From Candidatus Poseidonia sp. (GTDB lineage: Archaea > Thermoplasmatota > Poseidoniia > Poseidoniales > Poseidoniaceae): a stretch of DNA of 63,432 nt. A program made the position numbers and the translations under genes. Below the pieces are notes generated by a model. The model was not told the DNA's origin. It made no database searches and saw only the letters and a program-made list of their open reading frames with translations. This document shows, in pieces, positions 16,097 through 23,514 of this stretch. The stretch spans positions 1 to 63,432 of the forward strand of contig JAURAI010000004.1 in assembly GCA_030829545.1 (NCBI GenBank). Direction: 5' to 3'. The first letter of the stretch is position 1. Each line of letters starts with the position of its first letter.

Positions 16097-17100
16097 CCGC
16101 CTTCGCGAATCAAGCCTGCTTCCTTTAATTTCTCAAAGGCCTGATCCATTCGACGTTGGCTGAACTGTCGCTCGACTTGGAGGAATTGTATCAGTCCCTT
16201 GCGGTCGACCGTTCCCTGCTGCAAGGCCTCATCAGGCACATCAACTGCTGGATGGTCAAGGAAAATCTCCCGAATTTCATCCAGTCGTTGAGGTACTTCC
16301 TTTCCTTTGGCTTCGCATACCGCTTCAATTGTGATGTATTCTCGAATGAGTTTCAGGCCCGTTTTTGGCCCAATGCCTTTGATGCCGGGGTGGTAATCAG
16401 TGCCGATCATAATGGCCAGGTCAACTAGTTGTTCACGGGAGAGATCGTTTTCCTTCAGCATTTGGTCTAGGTCAATAGATTGGGCGTGAACCACGCGTCC
16501 GTATCGCTTGGTACCGTCATCCATGAGATTGCGAACCAATACTGGAGAGCCGTAGAGCAAGGCGTCCCAGTCTTGTGTGGCCACAACGTCGAGCTGCCCT
16601 TTGGCCGCCATCACGGCGGCTTGTGCTTCCCCTTCTGCTGCGGCAGTTACCCAAGGGACGCCCAAAAGGTCGAAGAGGCGTTGCGTTTCCTCGACCATTT
16701 GAGGGGAATAATGCATAATCCGTGCTGCCATTTTGTGTGCCAAAGCGAAATCACCTGCTGCCAAGGCTTCCTTGTGGATCGCTTCTGCTTCTTCACGGCG
16801 CGCCCGCCGCGCCGCCATTTCATCGGCTTTGAGATCTGGAGACTGTCCGTCAAAGACGTACACTGGCTTGATACCCATACTCAGCAAGGTGGTGGTGCGA
16901 TGAAGAAAACCCATCAGGTGTGAAACGGGGTTGCCATCGTTGTCGCGCAGCGGCATACCGTCTCCTTGTGGAGAACGGTCCCGCATCGTCGTGAGGAATT
17001 GGAAGGCAGTGAGGAAGGCGTCGATTCCGACCCGTTGTCCCGTGAGGGCTTTGAGAGTGGTCTGTTGGGCAGGTGCAATGTCTTTGAGATTACAGCCCAT
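16066..17100 (-). CDS. fen: flap endonuclease FEN1
   Basis: Structure-specific 5' nuclease that removes flaps during Okazaki fragment maturation and base excision repair. 344 residues, as usual in archaea. The N domain starts MGCNLKDIAP. Metal ligands appear in VGIDAF, VYVFDGQSPDLK, AAAEGEAQAA, ATQDWDALLYG and IMIGTDYHPGIKGIGPKTGLK (with the helix-hairpin-helix). The C-terminus QTSLFSFDG is a PCNA-interacting peptide. Its 3' end overlaps the convergent CoA transferase by 31 bp. It is divergent from the tRNA methyltransferase, 76 bp away. Confidence 0.95.
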   Translation of the reverse strand: MGCNLKDIAPAQQTTLKALTGQRVGIDAFLTAFQFLTTMRDRSPQGDGMPLRDNDGNPVSHLMGFLHRTTTLLSMGIKPVYVFDGQSPDLKADEMAARRARREEAEAIHKEALAAGDFALAHKMAARIMHYSPQMVEETQRLFDLLGVPWVTAAAEGEAQAAVMAAKGQLDVVATQDWDALLYGSPVLVRNLMDDGTKRYGRVVHAQSIDLDQMLKENDLSREQLVDLAIMIGTDYHPGIKGIGPKTGLKLIREYITIEAVCEAKGKEVPQRLDEIREIFLDHPAVDVPDEALQQGTVDRKGLIQFLQVERQFSQRRMDQAFEKLKEAGLIREGGQTSLFSFDG

Positions 17101-17176
17101 GACAACATCAACAGGTCACCCTATGTAGGCATTCGCCTGCGAGAGCATCAAGAAGGCAAAGCGACAGGCATGCTTC

Positions 17177-18325
17177 ATGGGCGGTGTCTTGGCGTGCTTA
17201 CGCGGCTGGCACCCTGCCTTGGCACTCGCTGAATTGAAGGCGCTGCTTCCCGAAACCACTACGACGGCCACAGCAGTTGACCGATGGTGGTGGCTGGAGG
17301 GTGAACAAGCATCACAACGTCATGATGTTCTTGGGATGAGCAGTGGACTTCAGTGCTTCCTCAAGGATGCCGTCGTGACTTCCACAGACGGCTTGCTTCC
17401 AGCGGATTGGTTGGAAGGCATGCGGACCTCGTTGCTCGCTCACCCGGTGTCGGGTTCAGTCGCCGTACGAGCTTGGAAACAAGGCGGTAAAATTCCCTCG
17501 TGGAGTCTTTCCTCTCTTGCTGGAGAATTAGGTGGGCTGCTCAACGACATGGGTTGTACCATTGACCTCGATACGCCTGACCATGTACTCGCCCTCATCG
17601 GTGACGGCCCGAGTGCTTCACTCGCCTGCGGATGGATGGAGGGTGACGGGCAGGCGGCCTTCTCAAGCGGGCAGCGACGCGCTGGGGAACGCCCGTTTTT
17701 CAAACCCGTCAGCCTTGATCCTCGCCTCGCTCGCCTTGCCGTGAATCTCGCCTCGGGTCCAGCAAACCGAGGCCCTGTCGTGGACCCGATGACGGGTACT
17801 GGAGGCTTCTTGATCGAAGCGTCGCTGAGCGGGCGTGCCTGTATGGGCCTCGACATCCATTCTGAAATGGTGGTGGGGGCAACGATGAATTTGGCATGGG
17901 CCCACGATGACGACGTCCCTTCAGAAAGTTCTGTCAAACGAGGAGATGCCACACGCCTCGAAGATGTGCTTCCAGATGCATGGCTCGGCAAGGTGGCTGG
18001 TTTTGTTCTCGACCCACCTTACGGCAGAAATTCTCACGGAAGCATGGATTCAGACCAATTGCTTGAGGCTGCGATGACCAGCGCTCATGCGGTCGCTTGC
18101 CGAGATGCTGGTTTTGTTCTCATTCTTCCGATGCATCCGATAATGCCTCATCCGATGGCACCTCTGCCGCTGGACTCAGACATCAACTTGCTCAACGGGG
18201 AATGGAAGGAACTCTTGACGATGGTTGAGCGATGTGGATGGAAACCAGTGAGCGTTCATGCTGAACGCGTGCATCGCAGTCTCAGTCGCTTGATCCTTCA
18301 CGCAAAATACGCTCCTCGAGATTGA
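17177..18325 (+). CDS. Trm-G10/Trm11-type tRNA guanosine N2-methyltransferase
   Basis: SAM-dependent enzyme that methylates the amino group of a guanosine such as G10 of tRNA. 382 residues. The N-terminal part (LRGWHPALALAELKALLPE) resembles the THUMP-containing half of archaeal Trm-G10. The catalytic half has FFKPVSLDPRLARLAVNLA, SAM motif I DPMTGTGGFLIEA (from D203) and the target-base motif LDPPYG (D279-G283). The start at 17177 gives the standard N-terminal strand. The 3' end overlaps the convergent YkgJ-type gene by 44 bp. Trm11 and Trm-G10 cannot be separated here. Confidence 0.87.
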   Translation: MGGVLACLRGWHPALALAELKALLPETTTTATAVDRWWWLEGEQASQRHDVLGMSSGLQCFLKDAVVTSTDGLLPADWLEGMRTSLLAHPVSGSVAVRAWKQGGKIPSWSLSSLAGELGGLLNDMGCTIDLDTPDHVLALIGDGPSASLACGWMEGDGQAAFSSGQRRAGERPFFKPVSLDPRLARLAVNLASGPANRGPVVDPMTGTGGFLIEASLSGRACMGLDIHSEMVVGATMNLAWAHDDDVPSESSVKRGDATRLEDVLPDAWLGKVAGFVLDPPYGRNSHGSMDSDQLLEAAMTSAHAVACRDAGFVLILPMHPIMPHPMAPLPLDSDINLLNGEWKELLTMVERCGWKPVSVHAERVHRSLSRLILHAKYAPRD

Positions 18326-18695
18326 GAAGGGTGAACGCCATATCTTCGGGGGGGTCAGGAAATTGGCTGCGATGAGGGCAGCCTTGGTCCAAGACTGCCT
18401 CATCCTTCGTATCAAGGACATAGGGATAGGTCTGGCATCCTTTTGGCCGGATCTCGTAGACCGAACACAGTCCCTCTGCTTGAGCATCGGCTGAATCTGT
18501 CAGCAGAAAAACGCAGGCACGTGTATCTGCATTGTTGAGCAATGTCAAAACGCCGTCGTTATCAACCGCAAAATCATCCTGCGCCATGCCGGTACGACGT
18601 TGCAAACGAGCGGATTCAGCCTGTGTAATGGGCATCGTCGTCTCGCGACAACACGCAGAACATCCCGTTGGGATGCAAGGGAGTTGACGCGCCAT
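18282..18695 (-). CDS. YkgJ-family CxxCxxCC metal-binding protein
   Basis: 137 residues of the YkgJ family (putative zinc- or iron-sulfur-binding). The cysteine cluster C7...C12-xx-CC (PCIPTGCSACC) at the N-terminus and the second cluster LCSVYEIRPKGCQTYPY are the family signature. A further Cys (QGCPHRSQ) may complete the site. Members are thought to bind a cluster and possibly modify proteins. The 3' end lies inside the last 44 bp of the tRNA methyltransferase gene on the other strand. The tRNA-Arg gene begins 56 bp upstream on the opposite strand. Confidence 0.85.
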   Translation of the reverse strand: MARQLPCIPTGCSACCRETTMPITQAESARLQRRTGMAQDDFAVDNDGVLTLLNNADTRACVFLLTDSADAQAEGLCSVYEIRPKGCQTYPYVLDTKDEAVLDQGCPHRSQFPDPPEDMAFTLLNLEERILREGSSD

Positions 18696-18751
18696 GACTG
18701 AGCCAAGTCACCCGCCTTCTTCAAGAAGGGGGGGCTTCTCGGGGGGAATAC

Positions 18752-18825
18752 GGGCGATTAGGGTAGTCTGGATATCCTTCCGGCCTTCGGAGCCGGAGAC
18801 GGGGGTTCGAATCCTCCATCGCCCG
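18752..18825 (+). tRNA. tRNA-Arg (anticodon TCG)
   Basis: A 74-nt cloverleaf. Acceptor stem GGGCGAT/ATCGCCC with discriminator G is followed by an encoded CCA at 18826-18828. The D arm is GGGT/ATCC with a GG-containing loop. The anticodon stem CCGGC/GCCGG carries the loop CTTCGGA, anticodon TCG, reading CGN arginine codons. The variable loop is short (AGAC) and the T arm is GGGGG-TTCGAAT-CCTCC. There is one extra base between the D and anticodon stems. No intron is seen. Confidence 0.9.
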
Positions 18826-18836
18826 CCATATGCGCA

Positions 18837-19382
18837 TCACGCGCCGCTCGCCAGACTCATCAGGAATTCTACCTGCCTCGGGTTGATGGCATGAGGACTC
18901 CGTTCTTCGCGAACCTTAGCGATAGCATCGGGCATGTCCATACCTCGCAACCACATGTAGAGGGATGCGAAGGTCCCTGCACGGCTTAAACCGCCCATGC
19001 AGTGAACCACAACCTTCTCTCCTTCAGGGATTGAAGCAATGATGTTGTACAATACTGGACGTGCCTGCTGCATCCATGCATCGGTCGGAGCCCATGTATC
19101 TGGGAGCGGTAAGTGGTCCCACTGCATGCCTCGCTTCTGCAGTTCTTCCGGCAGAGCCGTGACGCGCAATACATACATGTCTTCTTCTGTGATGAGGCTG
19201 ATCAGTCGCGACACACCCATATCTATCAGGGCTTGAAGGTCGACATCGAGTTGACGATCCCAACTACCTGTTGATGCCACAGGTTGATATTTACCCGGGC
19301 ACAAAGTGATGCCCAAGGCTCCCTTGTCACCCTCAAGCTTGACCCACGAGACGTAAAGCGGGTGAGTGGTGCTGTTGCGCAC
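18837..19382 (-). CDS. dual-specificity/CDKN3-like protein phosphatase
   Basis: 181 residues from a GTG start. Has the cysteine-phosphatase P-loop HCMGGLSRAG (C128, R134), the family signature HCxxGxxR(S/T), and a probable general acid D95 in PLPDTWAP. The N-terminal Gly-rich strand (GALGITLCPGKY) and LDVDLQALIDMGVSRLISL match CDKN3-like or tyrosine/dual-specificity phosphatases. It likely dephosphorylates proteins or a small phosphorylated metabolite. The start codon directly follows the stop of the 108-residue gene, so the two are translationally coupled, with the 135-residue gene upstream of both. Confidence 0.85.
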   Translation of the reverse strand: MRNSTTHPLYVSWVKLEGDKGALGITLCPGKYQPVASTGSWDRQLDVDLQALIDMGVSRLISLITEEDMYVLRVTALPEELQKRGMQWDHLPLPDTWAPTDAWMQQARPVLYNIIASIPEGEKVVVHCMGGLSRAGTFASLYMWLRGMDMPDAIAKVREERSPHAINPRQVEFLMSLASGA

Positions 19383-19709
19383 TCAAACACCTCCGTTGCG
19401 GTAGCGGTTACCATAGGCCCACATGGTGCGCCAAACATCAAGGCATGCATCGTGATACTCCTCGTCGACCACGCTGTTTTTGAAATTGTCATACTCCATG
19501 TTGTTCACATAGTGCTCCATTGCACGCGCCACAACCGTTCGATGGACGATGGTGCGGTAAGGGTAATCCGCATTTAGCAAGTGGTTGATGCCAATTTCTG
19601 GAAAGAGAGCTTCGATGTGACTGGGGTGGCGTGCACGAACGAGCAGAAACTCTGGAAGGTCGCGGTGGGCTACGATGGAGAGGAAACCTCCGGAGATGTA
19701 CAGCCACAT
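19383..19709 (-). CDS. conserved hypothetical protein, 108 aa
   Basis: MWLYISGGFLSIVAHRD, LLVRARHPSHIEALFPE and the C-terminal EYHDACLDVWRTMWAYG match my memory of a widespread uncharacterised family in bacteria (about 100-120 residues, beginning MWLFTxxGFYSVVxHRD). The pattern of Trp, His and Arg suggests a small alpha/beta ligand-binding fold, but no function is established. The TGAATG junction couples it to the upstream 135-residue gene, and the next start (GTG) directly follows its stop. Confidence 0.75.
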   Translation of the reverse strand: MWLYISGGFLSIVAHRDLPEFLLVRARHPSHIEALFPEIGINHLLNADYPYRTIVHRTVVARAMEHYVNNMEYDNFKNSVVDEEYHDACLDVWRTMWAYGNRYRNGGV

Positions 19710-20117
19710 TCAGGCCACCTCCATGCCATATGGTTGTGTAGGCGCCTCAGTTTTCTCTTGGGGCGTCGCTTCGTTTTGTGGTTCAAACGCTTGACGTACC
19801 AATGTCCACTCGTCGACAACGAGTTCAAAACCCGCCAACACGTAAGCCTCTCGCAAAATGGCGAGATAGCGATAGGCCCTTTCCTCATCGATGACGAGCA
19901 AGACGCGGGCCGTTGTGTGGCTAAGTGGTTGGACTAACACACCCCCTGCTCTGAAACCTTCGTGGTCTGGAAAACCAAGACAGGGCTCATCGTGGAGAAT
20001 TGTTTTGAGCCAGTTCTGAGTCTCATTAGAGCTCGCTAACGCCTTGTTTGCCAACGATAGTTCGGGTAGGTCTAGGTTTTTTCCGCCGTGGTTTTTTACT
20101 GCTGTTTTTCCTTTCAT
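19710..20117 (-). CDS. hypothetical protein, first gene of the phosphatase operon
   Basis: 135 residues, no recognised domain. A Lys/Asn-rich start is followed by an alpha/beta-looking core (GGVLVQPLSHTTARVLLVID, AYRYLAILREAYVLAGFEL) and a Glu/Pro-rich tail that suggests flexible attachment. The ribosome binding site GAGGA lies 6 nt before the ATG. Its stop overlaps the next start as TGAATG. Co-expression with a phosphatase could make it a substrate adaptor, but that is speculation. Confidence 0.65.
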   Translation of the reverse strand: MKGKTAVKNHGGKNLDLPELSLANKALASSNETQNWLKTILHDEPCLGFPDHEGFRAGGVLVQPLSHTTARVLLVIDEERAYRYLAILREAYVLAGFELVVDEWTLVRQAFEPQNEATPQEKTEAPTQPYGMEVA

Positions 20118-20250
20118 AATTCTTCCTCATTTTGCCCTTTGGAGCTACTTATGTATACAATGATTCTAGCATATAAAAACAATTAATTTTAATCGCCTCA
20201 TTGCGTTGTATCGCCTTTTTTTCAGAATAATATTATATCGGTTTTGAAGT

Positions 20251-20259
20251 GTTTATAAG
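20251..20259 (+). promoter_or_regulatory. TATA box of the 184-aa gene
   Basis: GTTTATAAG is centred 27 nt before ATG 20282 in a very A+T-rich divergent region (20118-20281), so a leaderless transcript is expected. The 9-mer TTATATCGG at 20233-20241, just upstream, recurs in the THEP1 promoter at 54312. Confidence 0.55.
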
Positions 20260-20281
20260 GAGCGGAAAACCACCATAATAT

Positions 20282-20836
20282 ATGCGCCCTCAATCAGCTC
20301 ATGAACGACCCTCACTTGATGACCTTCGAAGTACTCGATTCATCGTCCGGACAAAGGGGGTACACATCACTCATACGCGTCGTTGGGAGAACACAAAAAT
20401 TCTCAAACAACATACACTTCGCCCTACCATAAAATTTCTAGAATTTCTCGATGGGAAATCAGGGCCAAAAGGGCGGCGTAGCAATCGACACATCGGGGCT
20501 ACACCAGATGATTCTGTATTACTTCCTGGGGCGCCACCGAGTAACTATCCCCATCAATTGCGAAGTCATATGGCAAATCTTTTTGCCATGAGTGATAAAC
20601 AAATTCAAATTCTCTTGGAAAACAATCTCGATTACAAACCTGGTAAAAAAGGCCAAGTTGGTATCGTTATGCCGAATTTAGATCACGCCATCACTGAACT
20701 CTACCGAAGAATGATTGTGCGTAACCCCATGTTACGCCATCATGTTGCCTTCAAACGTCAATGGGCGCCTGCGATTTGCCGGCTGATTGAACTTCATGCC
20801 TCCATACGTTTTGCCAAACCATTTGACCTCAATTGA
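20282..20836 (+). CDS. hypothetical basic protein, 184 aa
   Basis: No family recognised. The protein is rich in Arg, His and Lys with a net positive charge and no membrane segment. The C-terminal half is helical (DHAITELYRRMIVRNPMLRH, WAPAICRLIELHASIRFAKP), and KPGKKGQVGIVMPNLDHA could be a turn between domains. Charge and lack of a catalytic motif suggest nucleic-acid binding. It is leaderless (TATA 20251-20259) and precedes a winged-helix-like gene by 66 bp. Confidence 0.65.
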   Translation: MRPQSAHERPSLDDLRSTRFIVRTKGVHITHTRRWENTKILKQHTLRPTIKFLEFLDGKSGPKGRRSNRHIGATPDDSVLLPGAPPSNYPHQLRSHMANLFAMSDKQIQILLENNLDYKPGKKGQVGIVMPNLDHAITELYRRMIVRNPMLRHHVAFKRQWAPAICRLIELHASIRFAKPFDLN

Positions 20837-20902
20837 CGGGACCCCGGGGTCATCCCAAGAGCGGTTTAAGTTACCAGAAATCAAGATTATCATGAGAACA
20901 AC

Positions 20903-21154
20903 ATGCAAGGAAAAGGATCACAGAAAAAGGCCCGATTGGAACGATTGAAGAACGAGATCTTCGAATACGTATCTCAAACACCTGGAGCATCAGCAGCTGA
21001 TATTGTGGCCTTTTTGTCGAATGAACGTAAAATGCGAAATCACGGTTTAACCACACGTAAAGTCGGTTTATTCATCCCCCGTCATCTCAAAGAAACCATC
21101 GGATTCAGATTGGACACTTCCACTGGGAAGCGAATCTACCACTGCACGGCTTGA
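20903..21154 (+). CDS. small winged-helix-like DNA-binding protein
   Basis: 83 residues. After a basic start (MQGKGSQKKARLERLKNEIF) comes a helix-turn-helix pattern with a beta wing: IFEYVSQTPGASAADIVAFL, a basic stretch, TTRKVGLFIPRHLKETIGF, and RLDTSTGKRIYHC as the wing. This fits a winged-helix domain of a small archaeal transcription factor or ribosome-associated protein. The family could not be named. It sits between two unrelated genes on the same strand. Confidence 0.65.
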   Translation: MQGKGSQKKARLERLKNEIFEYVSQTPGASAADIVAFLSNERKMRNHGLTTRKVGLFIPRHLKETIGFRLDTSTGKRIYHCTA

Positions 21155-21195
21155 AGCAACACCACATTCATGCTTGAGTGGCGCTTCGCCCAACC

Positions 21196-21873
21196 ATGGA
21201 CTGGCCTGAAGCCACCACCTCTGCGGCGCTCTTCCCATCCTTTACGGGCACGGAAGATGGGGCAGTACCCCACTTTACAGATGGCCAACCTGCTTGGATG
21301 CTGCTCGACCCCAACAGCAACGATGGTTTGAAAGCCCAAATGAATGCCCTTGAGGGAGAAATCGAAATCGAAGAAGATGGTTTCTTCACCGCAGGAAAGG
21401 GCATCATCATCCATGCAAGCGCTACCGTCGAGGCTGGCGCCTATCTCATTGGGCCATGTTATATCGGGCCACGGGCCGTTGTTCGCAGTGGCGCCTATGT
21501 ACGTGAGTATTCGTGGATCTGTGCGGACGCAGTGGTCGGCCATGCTACAGAAGTCAAGCATTCAATCCTCCTTCCTCAAGCCAAAGCACCTCATTTCAAC
21601 TACGTTGGAGATTCCATACTCGGAGCGAATGTCAATTTAGGTGCTGGGACAAAATTGAGCAATCTGCGAAACGATGGAGGAGAAGTGCACCTTCGCATCA
21701 ACGGCCAACGCATGGGAAGCGGATTGCGTAAATTTGGAGCAATTCTTGGAGAAGGTTGCGCCTTGGGGTGCAACAGCGTCACCAATCCTGGCGTCGTTCT
21801 TGGATGCAAGAATGTCGTTTGGCCCAACGTGACGGTCACTGGAGTTCACGGGCCAAATGAGGAACATCGCTGA
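21196..21873 (+). CDS. left-handed beta-helix protein, GlmU C-domain-like
   Basis: Hexapeptide-repeat protein resembling the acetyltransferase half of GlmU or sugar-1-phosphate nucleotidyltransferases without the nucleotidyl domain. Seen are GKGIIIHASATVEAGAYLIG, YIGPRAVVRSGAYVREYSWI, then the GlmU-like VKHSILLPQAKAPHFNYVGD and SILGANVNLGAGTKLSNL. It may acetylate glucosamine-1-phosphate or a related sugar phosphate. ATG 21196 is given; a GTG at 21178 would add six residues. It overlaps the phosphosugar mutase frame, so the two genes form a pair in amino-sugar activation. The matching nucleotidyltransferase would be separate (48.5 or 56.8 kb). Confidence 0.8.
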   Translation: MDWPEATTSAALFPSFTGTEDGAVPHFTDGQPAWMLLDPNSNDGLKAQMNALEGEIEIEEDGFFTAGKGIIIHASATVEAGAYLIGPCYIGPRAVVRSGAYVREYSWICADAVVGHATEVKHSILLPQAKAPHFNYVGDSILGANVNLGAGTKLSNLRNDGGEVHLRINGQRMGSGLRKFGAILGEGCALGCNSVTNPGVVLGCKNVVWPNVTVTGVHGPNEEHR

Positions 21874-21883
21874 GGTGAGGTTG

Positions 21884-23512
21884 GTGTCAACGTCATTCTT
21901 CGGAACCGATGGCATACGGGGCCAAACCTCCTTGGATGAGGTTGATGAAGAAGAAGCGATTCATCGAATCCTCAATGAGCGTACGCTCACGCCTGCTTTC
22001 ATGCGCATCCTCGGCGAAGCGCTTTCTCATGCATCAGGCTCTCAACCGGGATCATCGGCACGCGTTGTGGTCGGTTGGGATGCACGCCCACACAACGAAG
22101 CACTGGTCGCAGCTTTGACGCTCGGGCTTCGTTTAACCGGCAGCGAAGTCATCCATATTGGCCAGTGCGCCACACCAAGTCTTCACGCTGCCGTATTGGG
22201 CTTTGATGCGCAGATGGGGTGCATGATCACCGCAAGCCACAACCCAGTCAGTGACTCGGGCATCAAGGTCTTCGATGCAGGAGGCTACAAGTCCACTCGG
22301 GCTTTTGAGCAAGAGGTCAGTCGTACGCTCTTGGCGCTCAGTCAAGAAGACCGAGAAGTTGACCATGTTGACCGCGAAATGCTTGCCTCACCTGATGAAG
22401 AATACGATGGATGGGCCGTTCAGGCCCACCAAGATTGGTTGGCTCAACGATGGACGTTGTTTGAGCATCACTTTGGAGGTTTTGAGAAATCCCTCACTCA
22501 AGGACGCTTCGCACAACCCTTCATTCTGGACTGCGCTGGCGGCTTCCCTGCTTCTTGGTTGGCTCAATTCCTCACCGCTCGCGGCATCGTTTGCACTGAG
22601 GTGAGTGGTTCTGCACCTGCACTCAACGATGGTTGTGGTGCAGGCGATTTCTCACCAACGGGGACATGGACTCGTGAAGAAGCGGCAACTGCTCATCACG
22701 CACTCTTGAATGCACTTCCTGAAGGTCGCCCTGGTCAATGGGTCGGTGCTGCGCTCGATGGGGACGGAGACCGATGTTTATTGATTGAAGCCACGGAAAC
22801 TGGATACCGCGTCGTCGACGGCGATGGTTTTGCTGCTCGCCTGATGGAAGCCGGCCGTAATAGCGGGCCGTGGACTTTTGCTGCAAGCATTGAGTCCGAC
22901 GTGGCTCTGTCTGGATACGTTCAATCCATGCACGCTGAGAATTCGGTCCTCGAAACAGCAGTTGGAGACCGATGGTTGTCCTTCGCGCTAAGAGAACGAG
23001 AGGGAAGTTGTTTTGATTCGCAAGCCATGCCTACGGTTCTCGGTATCGAAGATTCAGGTCACGTCGTCATGCCTGCTCCACATATCAGCGGCAGAGGAGG
23101 ATGGAGTCTCGTTGGCGACGGAGCAGCGACGCTTTGCGCCGTCCTCTTGGCCGCAGACCGCACGAGTTCCCATCGCTTTGAACGCGGGTGGAAGCAACGC
23201 GTGTCCATTCAAGAGAGCCATCGTGAGCGATGGAACCGTGATGCTGATCTCTTCAAGAACCTCAGTACGAACCTTTGCGAGCGGCTTGCTTCGCTTGGTT
23301 TTGAGGCGGCAGAACGTCGTATTGACGGCGAAGACAACCTCCTTTTGATTCACGGTTCGTCCGACGAAGGAGTCGTTTCATTCGGTGTTCGAAACAGCGG
23401 CACCCAAGCAAAAACAAGTCTCTCTCTCCGCCTCTCCCCGGGAATTGAACCTGCACCGTTCGCAGGTTTGCTGGATGAAACAAAGGCTGTTTTGGCCTCG
23501 GCCTTGCAGTGA
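21884..23512 (+). CDS. phosphohexomutase (phosphoglucosamine/phosphomannomutase family)
   Basis: Interconverts hexose 6- and 1-phosphates. Family motifs: FFGTDGIRG at the N-terminus, TASHNP with the phosphoserine (about residue 118) and DGDGDR (about 292-297, Mg ligands), plus VRNSGTQAKTSL as the phosphate-binding C-terminal loop (family RxSGTEPK). The open frame reaches back to 21857, but GTG 21884 stands 5 nt behind GAGGTGA, so it is preferred. About 542 residues is longer than the usual 450, with extra sequence in the second and third domains. With the beta-helix gene just upstream, phosphoglucosamine mutase (GlmM) is the best guess. Confidence 0.85.
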   Translation: MSTSFFGTDGIRGQTSLDEVDEEEAIHRILNERTLTPAFMRILGEALSHASGSQPGSSARVVVGWDARPHNEALVAALTLGLRLTGSEVIHIGQCATPSLHAAVLGFDAQMGCMITASHNPVSDSGIKVFDAGGYKSTRAFEQEVSRTLLALSQEDREVDHVDREMLASPDEEYDGWAVQAHQDWLAQRWTLFEHHFGGFEKSLTQGRFAQPFILDCAGGFPASWLAQFLTARGIVCTEVSGSAPALNDGCGAGDFSPTGTWTREEAATAHHALLNALPEGRPGQWVGAALDGDGDRCLLIEATETGYRVVDGDGFAARLMEAGRNSGPWTFAASIESDVALSGYVQSMHAENSVLETAVGDRWLSFALREREGSCFDSQAMPTVLGIEDSGHVVMPAPHISGRGGWSLVGDGAATLCAVLLAADRTSSHRFERGWKQRVSIQESHRERWNRDADLFKNLSTNLCERLASLGFEAAERRIDGEDNLLLIHGSSDEGVVSFGVRNSGTQAKTSLSLRLSPGIEPAPFAGLLDETKAVLASALQ

Positions 23513-23514
23513 TC

